Part shown: piece after piece, positions 1-8,661 of the stretch
How the letters are laid out: every line of letters starts with the position of its first letter
How positions within the stretch are numbered: position 1 is the stretch's first letter
The notes under the pieces: generated by a model
Seen by the model: the letters and a program-made list of their open reading frames with translations, nothing else
Told to the model about the DNA's origin: nothing
Database searches by the model: none
Assembly: GCF_006974145.1 (NCBI RefSeq)
Contig: NZ_CP039456.1
Span: forward strand, 682,001 to 746,000
DNA from: Changchengzhania lutea
Lineage (GTDB): Bacteria; Bacteroidota; Bacteroidia; Flavobacteriales; Flavobacteriaceae
Direction of reading: 5' to 3'
Length of the DNA stretch: 64,000 bases
Made by a program: the position numbers and the translations under genes

Positions 1-18
1 TATATTTAATTAACTATA

Positions 19-56
19 TCTGCCATATTTCTGCCAAAACCATGATTTATCTGCCA
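19..56. repeat. Three short direct repeats TCTGCCA
   Basis: The heptamer TCTGCCA occurs at about 19-25, 30-36 and 50-56, downstream of the minus-strand gene ending at 120. Read on the minus strand it is TGGCAGA. It could be a regulatory or recombination site of the element that continues left of the window; nothing more can be said from this edge. Confidence 0.35.
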
Positions 57-119
57 CAACTTCTAAATAAGAAACCCACTCTTACGAGCAGGCTTCCTGT
101 TTTCAAGTTCTGAAAAATA

Positions 120-527
120 TCAGAGTTCAAATTGAACAATCTCCTTTTCAATCTCTGACTTACGGGTTTCTAAAGTGGTCTGTAAATGGGTCGTTACCAA
201 TTTAATCAGGTTCGTATTGGTCGTCTTGAATTCCAGATTGTGTGAATCCCTGATGTGGAACGAAGCGGAATCGCCTTGGTTGTAATTGAACTTGGTCAGT
301 TCGCTCAAGGTTTCGGTCAATCGCTCACGCTGTGTTGCCAGACCTTTCAGCTTTTCAAAATTCTGGATGCGGTCATCCAAATTAACAGGTGCTTTTTGAG
401 GCGTCTCTGCTTTTTTGGATACAGCCGATTTTCCAATAGCTTCTTCAGTTAACTTTTGTTGTACTTCCTTTTTAACGGTTGCATTTTGTCTTTTTGCTGT
501 TCCGTTTTGTTTTACTTTTGTTTCCAT
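120..527 (-). CDS. Small charged hypothetical protein of an integrative element
   Basis: 135-residue protein that I do not recognise. The N-terminal ~50 residues are rich in Lys, Thr, Ala and Gln and probably disordered; the rest is predominantly helical, with a stretch resembling a coiled coil (around ERLTETLSELTKF) and a C-terminal Glu/Lys-rich helix. There is no signal peptide or membrane segment, so it is likely cytoplasmic. It sits downstream of, and on the same strand as, the recombinase at 716-1972, and between them lies a 32-nt block also found in the second island. That context suggests a gene of the integrative element, but no function can be assigned. Confidence 0.6.
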   Translation of the reverse strand: METKVKQNGTAKRQNATVKKEVQQKLTEEAIGKSAVSKKAETPQKAPVNLDDRIQNFEKLKGLATQRERLTETLSELTKFNYNQGDSASFHIRDSHNLEFKTTNTNLIKLVTTHLQTTLETRKSEIEKEIVQFEL

Positions 528-603
528 AATAAAATAATTTTAGATTAAACAATATTTGTACAATCCAAAGTGCTAGTAAAATTTTAGCTCAAAAGGAAGT
601 GGA

Positions 604-635
604 ATAAAAAGAGCGAGGCACGAGCCTGGTTATGC
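604..635. other. Conserved non-coding block shared with the ssrA island
   Basis: A 32-nt stretch here matches 48522-48553 at 31 positions. It holds the mini-hairpin AGGC-ACGA-GCCT (616-627) followed by GGTTATGC. Both copies lie in non-coding DNA inside integrative elements. An origin of transfer, a recombination accessory site or a small RNA are all possible; the sequence alone does not decide. Confidence 0.5.
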
Positions 636-715
636 CGAACTCTTTTGATGGAAACATTTTACGGACTTACCTTGTGCCCATATTGGATTAATAAGATTGT
701 CTCCTTAAAAGGACC

Positions 716-1972
716 TCAATTTGTGGAAACCTGCTGAGGCCTCTGGTCAAGTGTTTTATTGTTGAGCTTCGTTCTTAAATTGCTAATATCGGTACTGACC
801 TTTTGCTCAATGACCCTAGCATACACTTGTGTTGTTGATAGTTTGGAATGCCCCAATAGTTTTGATACCGTTTCTATAGGTACACCATTTGATAGGGTTA
901 CCGTTGTTGCAAAGGTATGTCTGGCTGAATGAAAGCTGATATTCTTATATATTTCTAACAGGGCGGTTATTTCCTTTAAATACTTATTCGTTTTTTGATT
1001 GCTAAAGACTGGTAGTAATTTTTCATTGATTTCCGTATCGTTATCATACTTTTTGATGATATCCAGTGCTTTATCCAATAGTGGTATTTTTACAGGCTGT
1101 GCAGTCTTTTCCCTTTGGGTAAAGATCCAATAATCGCCATCAATGCCCCTAACAATGTTATGGTCAGTAAGTGACCTCACATCAGTGTAGGATAGTCCTG
1201 TGTAACAAGAAAACACAAACACATCCCTAACCTTTTTATGGTGTTCTGTTTCCAATATCCCCTGTTCAAATATTTGAAGCTCGGCTTCTGATAGATAGTC
1301 CCTTTGGTGTTTCGTAAACTTTAGTTTGAAACGTACAAAAGGGTCTTTTTCTATCCATTCCAATTGAAGTGCCAAGTTCATCAGTTTCTTTAGGCGTTCC
1401 AAGTGTTTCATAATGCCATTGTTATTCAAGGGCTGTTTCCTGTTGATAGATGGACATTTTCGTAAGTACTGTTCAAAATCAATGATGAAACTATAGGACA
1501 ATTGTTTTAAGTAGATATCGCTGGATTTTATCTTCGCCTTTAGGAATCGATTGATGTAACGCTCCGTGGTAAAATAGTTTTTCAACGTCCCAAACTTTAG
1601 GACGGTTTTCATCGTCGTGTTATGGTAGCCCACCAAGTCCAATAAGCTCTTTTGGTGTTCGTCCTCCCCTAAATACCTGGCTTTGATGGCTTGGGCGGTT
1701 ATCAGCTTAAATTCAGACAATAATTGTTTATGACAAGCCAACAAGTCAGCATATACCTGGTCTAGGTAGGCATTCAAGGCTGGAGCATTTGGAGTTCTTG
1801 GTTTTGCTCTTTTGGTTTTGGGGTCCCAAGAGGTAACCGATTGGTAACGTTTTAAACTGATTTCTGCGCGTTTTCCGTTAACCGTAATACGGGCATAAAC
1901 GGGCGCAATACCATTCTTTTTTTTGGCTGTGTTCAACCAAAAATGGATACTAAAAGTCTTTGAAGTTTGCAT
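716..1972 (-). CDS. Tyrosine recombinase/integrase next to tRNA-Pro
   Basis: Phage-integrase family recombinase, about 418 residues from the ATG at 1972 (an upstream in-frame start at 2017 would add 15 residues). The N-terminal arm-binding and SAM-like core-binding domains are followed by the catalytic domain: box I is CYTGLSYTDV, box II HSARHTFAT, and the nucleophile is the Tyr in TTQVYARV. The usual box-I Arg is replaced, as in the IntDOT group of Bacteroidota conjugative-transposon integrases. It should catalyse site-specific insertion and excision. The gene reads away from tRNA-Pro (2200-2274), whose 3' end faces it, which is the standard arrangement for a tRNA-targeting element. GGTAAC repeats lie in and upstream of its 5' end. 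Confidence 0.93.
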   Translation of the reverse strand: MQTSKTFSIHFWLNTAKKKNGIAPVYARITVNGKRAEISLKRYQSVTSWDPKTKRAKPRTPNAPALNAYLDQVYADLLACHKQLLSEFKLITAQAIKARYLGEDEHQKSLLDLVGYHNTTMKTVLKFGTLKNYFTTERYINRFLKAKIKSSDIYLKQLSYSFIIDFEQYLRKCPSINRKQPLNNNGIMKHLERLKKLMNLALQLEWIEKDPFVRFKLKFTKHQRDYLSEAELQIFEQGILETEHHKKVRDVFVFSCYTGLSYTDVRSLTDHNIVRGIDGDYWIFTQREKTAQPVKIPLLDKALDIIKKYDNDTEINEKLLPVFSNQKTNKYLKEITALLEIYKNISFHSARHTFATTVTLSNGVPIETVSKLLGHSKLSTTQVYARVIEQKVSTDISNLRTKLNNKTLDQRPQQVSTN

Positions 1973-2066
1973 GTACTCTCGCTTTAAGTGAATATTCGAT
2001 TTGTTTACGAAAGTCAAATCGTGCGAAAGTCAATTGTTACTGGATTACCAATGTAGTGAAAAATCT

Positions 2067-2096
2067 GGTAACTTTTTAGGTAACCGAATAGGTAAC
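2067..2096. repeat. GGTAAC repeats at 12-bp spacing upstream of the integrase
   Basis: GGTAAC occurs at 2067, 2079 and 2091, exactly 12 bp apart, between the integrase start and tRNA-Pro. Two more copies lie in the 5' part of the integrase gene (1832 and 1843), in the similar context AGGTAACCGA. These are candidate arm-type or excisionase binding sites, or an operator for int. Confidence 0.5.
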
Positions 2097-2199
2097 CTAC
2101 CAATTGATATTAAAGCTAATCTTTTGATGTCAAAAAATATGAAAATCGTTGATTATCATAAGATTAGCTATTTTTTGGTATCGTTTGATACCCTAAAAG

Positions 2200-2274
2200 T
2201 CGGGGTGGCAGGATTCGAACCTGCGACCTCCGCGTCCCAAACGCGGCGCGATAACCGGGCTACGCTACACCCCG
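2200..2274 (-). tRNA. tRNA-Pro (TGG)
   Basis: 75-nt cloverleaf on the minus strand. The acceptor stem is CGGGGTG/CACCCCG with discriminator A at 2200, the T-loop is GGTTCGAATCC, and the seven-base anticodon loop TTTGGGA gives anticodon TGG (2237-2239). CCA is not encoded. The 3' end faces the integrase gene on the left, so this tRNA is the likely attachment site of the element at 1-2199. The other copy of the 3' segment (attL/attR) is not in the window. A 6-bp inverted repeat GGTATC/GATACC (2177-2192) lies just outside the 3' end. Confidence 0.97.
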
Positions 2275-2416
2275 AATTGGTTATCTGTAACGGGTTGCAA
2301 ATATACTTTTTTTATTCAGTATGCAAATTAATTATTCATAAAATATTTATCTTCACGAACTAGCAATACATCTTTAAAATAATAGTTTTGTATTTCCAAT
2401 CATTTAAAAGCGATTC

Positions 2417-4717
2417 GTGCAAATTTTTAAAATAAATTACCTCACTTCAATCACGCTACTCCTAACGCTTTTTAGTTACGGTCAAACGAATATTACCGGA
2501 AAAGTAATTGATAGTGAAAACACCTCTAATCTATCTTTGGTCAAAATAATTAGTACAGACACAAACGATACTGTAGTTTCAAATAGAAATGGTTATTTTG
2601 AGGTGTCTAAAAAAGGCATTTATTTAATTAATAAGAAAGGGTATTTAAATCGAGTTATTCAACTAGGAAATACATCCTATGCCATCATTGAATTGGATAT
2701 GAATCCTTCAGAGTTAAATGAGGTCATTATAAGTACAAATCATAATCCTGAAAAGTTAAAACAGGCAACAGCATCCATTAGCATTATTTCTTCAAAAGAC
2801 ATTAAATTAGGGAATAATGTTGACATGGCTCCTATTTTAAACAGAGCATCTGGTATTTTTATGCATAGCGGTGCGCTTAACACAAACCGAATTACCATAA
2901 GAGGTATCGGATCTAGAAACCAATTCGGAACTTCAAAAATCAGGGCTTATTTTAAAGATATTCCATTAACTAACGGCAGTGGCGAAACCAATATCGAAGA
3001 TTTTGAATTGGCCTCCATAGCTCGTTTCGAGATTTTAAAAGGGGCTACATCTAGTATTTATGGTGCTGGTCTAGGGGGTGTAATCAATATAATACCTCAA
3101 AATGCATATCTAAATAAATCAAGTCTTAATAATGAACTCTCAATAGGGTCGTTCGGATTGATGAAAGGTCTGATTAATATAAATCATGGCACAACCAATA
3201 AAAGTTTCAGAACGACATACAGTCATACGCAAAGCGATGGCTATCGTGAAAATAATAAATACAATAGAAAAACTTTTACGTTACATGCTAATCATTTTTT
3301 AAGCCAGAAAGACGAATTATCATTCCTAGCAAGTTATGTAGATCTGAAAGCATTTATACCCAGTTCAATTGATAAGATTACATATTTAAATACTCCCAAA
3401 TCTGCAGCCTTTACATGGAAAGCTTCACAAGGATATGAAGATTCTAAGCACGGTATTTTTGGTTTGTCTTGGAATCATGAATTCAACTCTCAAATAAAAC
3501 AGGTCACAAGTCTTTTTACGTCGTTTAGAAAAAACTATGAACCCAGACCATTTAATATTTTAAAAGAAAACACTTGGGCTATTGGCATACGGAGTAGAAT
3601 ATTGGGACATTCAAAATTATTTGGTAAGACTATGAATTGGACACTTGGTGCTGAATTATTTAGAGACACATATACATCTAAAACATTTGAAAATTTATAT
3701 GAAGACGCCCCAGCAGGAACTGGAAGCATAAGAGGTAACCCGCTATCGAGTTTCAAAGAGAAGCGAAATTACTTTAATACGTTTTCTGAGGTGAATTACG
3801 AGCTTTTTCAAAAAACAACTGTTTCTATTGGTTTGAATTTTAATATCACTGCTTATGAATTGGATGACAGATTCACGATTTCAGAATCTAACCCTGATCA
3901 GTCTGGCGGCTTCAAATTCAATGGCATTACGTCGCCTAAATTAGGCGTGTCTCATTTACTGTCAGAAAACATAAGCCTTTATTCAAGCATTAGTCATGGC
4001 TTCTCACCCATTTCCCTTAATGAAATCTTATTACCAGATGGGCAGGTAAACAATAACCTCAAACCAGAAACAGGTTGGAATTATGAAATAGGTGCTAGAA
4101 GTACAACACGCGACAACAGATTACAATTCAATGTCGCCATCTACCGATTAGACATAAAAAACCTTTTGGTTTCAAAACGAACGGCCGAAGATGAATTTAT
4201 CGGTATTAATGCAGGAAGAACACAACATGATGGTTTAGAGTTAGGGTTAAGGTATAAATGGATTCAGAACAAAGCATTATCTATAAACTCATTTTTAAAT
4301 TATACACGAAATGATTATATTTTTAAAGTCTTTATCGATGGTTCAGATGATTTTTCAGGCAATGATTTAACAGGAGTGCCTTCCTACGTATTCAATGCGG
4401 GTATTGATTTAAATTCAAAAATGGGCATATACGGAAATATAAATTTTCAATCTGTGGGCAGTATGCCAATTACAGATAGTAATACCTTGTATTCTGATAG
4501 TTACCAGCTCACAAATATAAAATTCGGATATAGAGCAACTCTGAATAAAAATATATCTTTCAATATTTTTGTAGGTCTAAATAACCTCTTTAATACAACT
4601 TATGCTTCACAAATTTTGATAAACGCATCAGGTTTTGGTGGGCGTGTGCCACGGTATTATTACCCTGGAAACCCTACAAATTATTACACTGGAATTAATC
4701 TGAATTATATTTTTTAA
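2417..4717 (+). CDS. TonB-dependent outer-membrane receptor
   Basis: 766-residue outer-membrane transporter. A GTG start precedes a signal peptide (roughly residues 1-22, ending near FSYGQ). Next come a carboxypeptidase-D-like domain (~25-90), a plug domain (~105-220, with RGIGSRNQFG and GATSSIYGAGLGGVINI) and a beta-barrel ending in aromatic Tyr-Ile-Phe. It imports a substrate using TonB energy. It is followed closely by a PQQ-type sugar dehydrogenase and a cytochrome c on the same strand, with gaps of 28 and 5 bp, so the three probably form an operon. No SusD-like partner is present. The neighbours suggest either the cofactor PQQ or a sugar-like substrate; this is inference. Confidence 0.93.
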   Translation: MQIFKINYLTSITLLLTLFSYGQTNITGKVIDSENTSNLSLVKIISTDTNDTVVSNRNGYFEVSKKGIYLINKKGYLNRVIQLGNTSYAIIELDMNPSELNEVIISTNHNPEKLKQATASISIISSKDIKLGNNVDMAPILNRASGIFMHSGALNTNRITIRGIGSRNQFGTSKIRAYFKDIPLTNGSGETNIEDFELASIARFEILKGATSSIYGAGLGGVINIIPQNAYLNKSSLNNELSIGSFGLMKGLININHGTTNKSFRTTYSHTQSDGYRENNKYNRKTFTLHANHFLSQKDELSFLASYVDLKAFIPSSIDKITYLNTPKSAAFTWKASQGYEDSKHGIFGLSWNHEFNSQIKQVTSLFTSFRKNYEPRPFNILKENTWAIGIRSRILGHSKLFGKTMNWTLGAELFRDTYTSKTFENLYEDAPAGTGSIRGNPLSSFKEKRNYFNTFSEVNYELFQKTTVSIGLNFNITAYELDDRFTISESNPDQSGGFKFNGITSPKLGVSHLLSENISLYSSISHGFSPISLNEILLPDGQVNNNLKPETGWNYEIGARSTTRDNRLQFNVAIYRLDIKNLLVSKRTAEDEFIGINAGRTQHDGLELGLRYKWIQNKALSINSFLNYTRNDYIFKVFIDGSDDFSGNDLTGVPSYVFNAGIDLNSKMGIYGNINFQSVGSMPITDSNTLYSDSYQLTNIKFGYRATLNKNISFNIFVGLNNLFNTTYASQILINASGFGGRVPRYYYPGNPTNYYTGINLNYIF

Positions 4718-4745
4718 TGTATTTTTAAATAAAAAAACAAATCTA

Positions 4746-5870
4746 ATGAAAGCAATTCATTCCCTATTATCTATAATATGTATTACCTGCGCTGCTTGTG
4801 CCCAACAGATTGAATCTGAAATAAAGGCCGAAGAACCTAAAACTGTAGATTATAAAACCGAAAGTGTAGTTGCAGATATAAGTATTCCATGGGGCATGGT
4901 TTTTTTACCAGACGGCAGCATGCTTATTAGCGAAAAAACGGGAGAACTCATTCACTTTAAAAACGGTTTAAAAGTCAATATTGAGAATTTGCCCGAAATT
5001 TATGTCCGTGGACAAGGCGGTTTAATGGATTTGGAATTACACCCAGATTATAAAAATAACGGTTGGATATATATAACATATGCCTCACCCAAAGGTGAAA
5101 ATGAAGGTGGTCATACGGCGCTTATGCGAGCTAAATTAGATGGAAATAAATTAGTTGATAAAGAACTGCTATACAAAGCGGCTCCAAATACTAAAAAAGG
5201 TCAACATTTTGGATCTCGTATTGAATTTGACAATCAAGGCTATCTATATTTCTCAATAGGTGAAAGAGGCGAACGGGATGTTAACCCCCAAGATATTACT
5301 CGTGATGGTGGGAAAATTTACAGATTAAATGACGATGGTAGCATTCCAGAAGATAATCCTTTTGTGAACCTTGAAAATGCCAAAACCGCAATTTACAGTT
5401 ACGGCCACCGCAATCCGCAAGGCATGGCAAAAAACCCTTTTACAGGGGCTATTTGGATTCACGAACACGGACCTCAAGGTGGTGATGAAATTAACATCGT
5501 ACAAAAAGGAAAAAACTTTGGTTGGCCAGTCATATCCTATGGTATAAATTATAGTGGCACGTCTTTTACAGAGTTAACGGAGAAAGAAGGCATGGAGCAA
5601 CCCCTATTCTATTGGGTGCCTTCTATAGCACCAAGCGGTATGGCTTTTGTAACTTCAGATATTTATCCGGATTGGAAAGGTAATGTATTGGTAGGTTCTT
5701 TAAAATTCAGTTATTTGGAACGCTTGGTGATGGAGAACGGAAAAGTCATCAAACGTGAAAAACTGCTTGAAGGTATTGGGCGTGTTAGAAATGTACGGCA
5801 AGGGCCTGACGGCTATATCTATGTAAGTATTGAGGGAAAGGGTATTTTAAAAATAATCCCCGGAAATTAA
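4746..5870 (+). CDS. PQQ-dependent sugar dehydrogenase (soluble aldose dehydrogenase type)
   Basis: 374 residues. The N-terminus is a lipoprotein-type or cleavable signal peptide ending around TCAACAQ, so the protein is periplasmic or lipid-anchored. The six-bladed propeller of the glucose/sorbosone dehydrogenase family is clear from IPWGMVFLPDGSMLISEK, GGLMDLELHPDYKNNG, YSYGHRNPQGMA and HEHGPQGGDEIN. Family members oxidise aldose sugars using PQQ and Ca2+. The next gene encodes a small cytochrome c that could accept the electrons, and the preceding gene encodes an outer-membrane receptor. No pqqABCDE genes are in the window, so the cofactor would have to come from elsewhere. Confidence 0.92.
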   Translation: MKAIHSLLSIICITCAACAQQIESEIKAEEPKTVDYKTESVVADISIPWGMVFLPDGSMLISEKTGELIHFKNGLKVNIENLPEIYVRGQGGLMDLELHPDYKNNGWIYITYASPKGENEGGHTALMRAKLDGNKLVDKELLYKAAPNTKKGQHFGSRIEFDNQGYLYFSIGERGERDVNPQDITRDGGKIYRLNDDGSIPEDNPFVNLENAKTAIYSYGHRNPQGMAKNPFTGAIWIHEHGPQGGDEINIVQKGKNFGWPVISYGINYSGTSFTELTEKEGMEQPLFYWVPSIAPSGMAFVTSDIYPDWKGNVLVGSLKFSYLERLVMENGKVIKREKLLEGIGRVRNVRQGPDGYIYVSIEGKGILKIIPGN

Positions 5871-5875
5871 AATAA

Positions 5876-6295
5876 ATGAAATGTATCATCATTTACTTTT
5901 TAGGGCTTTCATCATTATGTATTTTAAATCTAAATGCCTATAAATATGCCCCACGAACTGATCTCTTAAAAGAAAGCATCGCGCGCGGTCAGGAAATTTA
6001 CAGTGATTTTTGCATATCATGTCATTTACCATCTGGAGAAGGTGTAGAAAATGTATATCCACCCCTTGCAAAATCTGATTTTCTAATGGAAAAACGGGAG
6101 GAAAGTATTAGCGGCATAAAGTACGGACAACAAGGTGAAATTGTGGTAAATGGAAAAACGTATAATGGCTATATGGCTCCCTTGGGTTTAAGTGATGACG
6201 AGGTTGCCGATGTTATGAATTATATAAATAACAGCTGGGGCAACACCTGCGACAAAATAGTTACCGAAGAAGAAGTTTCTAAAATTAAAAAATAA
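5876..6295 (+). CDS. Small class I cytochrome c
   Basis: 139-residue periplasmic cytochrome with an N-terminal signal or anchor segment. One haem-binding motif, FCISCH, provides the cysteines and proximal His, and the Met in YMAPLG is the likely distal ligand. The fold ends with the usual helix ending in MNYINNSWG. It starts 5 bp after the PQQ dehydrogenase stop, so the two are almost certainly co-transcribed. The likely role is passing electrons from the dehydrogenase to the respiratory chain. Confidence 0.93.
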   Translation: MKCIIIYFLGLSSLCILNLNAYKYAPRTDLLKESIARGQEIYSDFCISCHLPSGEGVENVYPPLAKSDFLMEKREESISGIKYGQQGEIVVNGKTYNGYMAPLGLSDDEVADVMNYINNSWGNTCDKIVTEEEVSKIKK

Positions 6296-6328
6296 GTTTT
6301 ACTCCATATAATTTCCTTTACGTTTAAC

Positions 6329-6336
6329 TAACTTTG
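6329..6336 (+). promoter_or_regulatory. Putative -7 element (TAnnTTTG) of udk operon
   Basis: TAACTTTG, matching the Bacteroidota -7 consensus TAnnTTTG, lies 24 bp before the udk ATG. A clear -33 TTTG is not visible; only a T-rich stretch lies at the right distance. Confidence 0.45.
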
Positions 6337-6359
6337 TAAAGCAAATTAAACTAAAAAAC

Positions 6360-6965
6360 ATGCTTATAATTGGAATTGCAGGAGGAACTGGCTGCGGTAA
6401 AACTACGGTTGTAAACCAAATTTTAAATGAACTGCCCGAAGGTGAAGTTGGTATCATTTCTCAAGATTCTTATTATAAAGACACCACGCATTTAAATTAT
6501 GACGAGCGAATTAAAATTAATTTTGATCACCCGCGTTCTATCGATTTTGATTTATTGGTGAATCACTTAGAGCAACTTAAAAAAGATATCCCAATTCATC
6601 AACCGGTTTATTCCTTTGTGAAGCATAACAGAACCGGTGATACTGTTTTAACGCATCCGCGCAAGGTGATGATTGTTGAAGGCATATTAATTTTGACAAA
6701 CCCAGAATTACGCAACATGTTCGATGTTAAGATATTTGTGCATGCCGACACAGATGAGCGTTTAATTAGACGTTTAAAAAGGGATATTACAGAACGGGGA
6801 CGAGATATTGACGAGGTTTTAACCCGCTACCAAACCACCTTAAAACCTATGCACAATCAGTTTATAGAACCTATGAAGGAGTTTGCAGATATCATTATTC
6901 CGAATAACAAACATAATACAGTGGCTATTGATATCGTTAGAACCATTATAATCGAGAAGCTATAA
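6360..6965 (+). CDS. udk: Uridine kinase
   Basis: 201 residues, the normal length for bacterial uridine/cytidine kinase. The P-loop GIAGGTGCGKTT is at residues 5-16; the substrate-binding region includes SQDSYYKD and NFDHPRSIDFDLL, and the lid region is LIRRLKRDITERGRD. It phosphorylates uridine and cytidine to UMP and CMP in nucleoside salvage. It heads a tightly packed run (udk, septum initiator, mutase small subunit, lipoprotein, mutase large subunit) with junctions of 0 to 3 bp or small overlaps, indicating a single transcript. Confidence 0.97.
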   Translation: MLIIGIAGGTGCGKTTVVNQILNELPEGEVGIISQDSYYKDTTHLNYDERIKINFDHPRSIDFDLLVNHLEQLKKDIPIHQPVYSFVKHNRTGDTVLTHPRKVMIVEGILILTNPELRNMFDVKIFVHADTDERLIRRLKRDITERGRDIDEVLTRYQTTLKPMHNQFIEPMKEFADIIIPNNKHNTVAIDIVRTIIIEKL

Positions 6966-7295
6966 ATGGCAGCATTAAAAAATAAAGGTAAATATCTCAA
7001 ACCATTCAAAAACTGGTTTGTCATTATATTGATATTTTTTGCTGTTTGGATGATTTTTTTTGATGCTAACTCGTGGTTTATCCATAACGAACTCAATCAG
7101 GATGTAGAAGCACTTGAAGCCGAAAAGGAATACTACAAACGTGAGATTGAAAAAGATAATAGAGCCATAAAAAAATTAAGTACAGAGGAAGGTTTAGAAA
7201 AATTTGCGCGTGAAGAATACTTCATGAAGCGTGAGAATGAAGAAATATTCATTATTGAATATGAAGATAGTTTAAAAACAAAGCCAAATGAATAA
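6966..7295 (+). CDS. Septum formation initiator (FtsB/DivIC family)
   Basis: 109-residue bitopic membrane protein. A short basic cytoplasmic N-terminus is followed by one transmembrane helix (~residues 17-35, WFVIILIFFAVWMIFF) and a coiled coil (~45-75), then the conserved FAREEYFMKRENEE motif typical of the FtsB/DivIC family. It is a structural part of the divisome (FtsB-FtsL-FtsQ type complex). It starts directly after the udk stop and its end overlaps the mutase small-subunit start by 8 bp, suggesting translational coupling. Confidence 0.92.
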   Translation: MAALKNKGKYLKPFKNWFVIILIFFAVWMIFFDANSWFIHNELNQDVEALEAEKEYYKREIEKDNRAIKKLSTEEGLEKFAREEYFMKRENEEIFIIEYEDSLKTKPNE

Positions 7296-8658
7296 TAAAC
7301 TGTTTGATGAATTTGATCCCGTATCGGCAAAACAATGGAAACAAAAAATACAGTATGATTTAAAAGGTGCTGATTATAACTTAACATTGATTTGGAAAAC
7401 ACCAGAAGACATTTCTGTTAAGCCCTTTTATCACTTTGATGATTTTAATGAATTCCCTAGCGTATCAAATACCAAGGCCACGGCATGGAAAATTTGTCAA
7501 ACTATTTTTGTGGCAAACGTAGAAAAGTCCAACTTAAAAGCCCTTGATGTTATTGAAAGAGGGGCAGAAAGCATTCTATTCATTATTCCTTCAGATAGTA
7601 TTTCGGTAAAAGATTTAATAGACCAAATTGATTTAAAAGCCACTCAAATTCATTTTGAATTGCAGTTCGTTTCAGAATCTTTTAATAAGACTATTAAACT
7701 TATTTCTGGCGCTGAGAATATTCAAATTCACATAGATATCATCGGTAATCTTGCCAAAACAGGAAACTGGTTTCATAATTTAAATGACGATTTTGAAAAA
7801 TTTGTCATCCACGTAAAGCAAGCAAAATCGATTACTATTGATTTGTCATTATATCAAAATGCGGGTGCCAATATGGTACAACAACTTGCTTATGCCTTGG
7901 CACATGTTAATGACTATTTAAATCATTTAGATAATGGCATATCAAACGAAATAAAACAGCTAATCGACGTCACATTTAAGGTGTCTGTGGGTACTAATTA
8001 TTTCTTCGAAATTGCCAAACTACGGGCACTTCGCATATTGTGGCGCACTCTAGCAGATGAGTATGGCATCAACAATATTTGTCAAATCATAACAACACCT
8101 ACAAAACGCAATAAAACGCTGTATGATTACAACACCAATATGTTGCGAACCACAACCGAATGTATGAGTGCCATTTTAGGTGGTTCTAATACGGTTTGCA
8201 ATCTCGCCTACGATGCTATTTATCATAAGGATAATGAATTTGGTGAACGCATTGCCAGAAATCAGCTATTAATATTAAAACATGAGAGTTATTTTAACGC
8301 CGTAAACAACCCGAGCGATGGTGCCTATTACATTGAAAGTCTCACCGAGCAATTGGCAGAAAAGGGTTTAGAATTATTTAAGGATATAGAAGCAAATGGC
8401 GGATTTTTAAAACAACTTAAAAAGGGTATTGTCCAAAGAAAAATAAAGGAAAGCGCCCTAAAGGAACAAACCGCATTTAATAATGGAGAAGACGTTTTGT
8501 TAGGAACAAATAAACATCTAAACCCTACTGATACAATGAGTCATGAATTAGAATTATATCCATTTGTAAAAACAAATCCAAGGAAAACACTCATCGAGCC
8601 TATTATTGAAAAACGTCTAGCAGAATCATTAGAACAAAACCGATTAAAAACAGAATAA
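7288..8658 (+). CDS. mutA: Methylmalonyl-CoA mutase small subunit
   Basis: 456-residue mutase-family protein homologous to the TIM-barrel half of the large subunit (compare FFEIAKLRALRILW with [14 protein letters not shown] in the gene at 9339). It lacks a cobalamin-binding DxHxxG motif and is therefore the structural, non-catalytic subunit of the heterodimer that interconverts succinyl-CoA and (R)-methylmalonyl-CoA. It ends shortly after the barrel rather than carrying the degenerate B12-like domain seen in longer homologues. It lies one gene before the catalytic subunit in the same operon. Confidence 0.93.
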   Translation: MNNKLFDEFDPVSAKQWKQKIQYDLKGADYNLTLIWKTPEDISVKPFYHFDDFNEFPSVSNTKATAWKICQTIFVANVEKSNLKALDVIERGAESILFIIPSDSISVKDLIDQIDLKATQIHFELQFVSESFNKTIKLISGAENIQIHIDIIGNLAKTGNWFHNLNDDFEKFVIHVKQAKSITIDLSLYQNAGANMVQQLAYALAHVNDYLNHLDNGISNEIKQLIDVTFKVSVGTNYFFEIAKLRALRILWRTLADEYGINNICQIITTPTKRNKTLYDYNTNMLRTTTECMSAILGGSNTVCNLAYDAIYHKDNEFGERIARNQLLILKHESYFNAVNNPSDGAYYIESLTEQLAEKGLELFKDIEANGGFLKQLKKGIVQRKIKESALKEQTAFNNGEDVLLGTNKHLNPTDTMSHELELYPFVKTNPRKTLIEPIIEKRLAESLEQNRLKTE

Positions 8659-8661
8659 ATC

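Noticed and set aside
6296-6359. Cobalamin riboswitch before the methylmalonyl-CoA mutase operon
   Set aside because: The gap before udk is only 64 bp and shows no B12-box; the mutase genes follow without further gaps.
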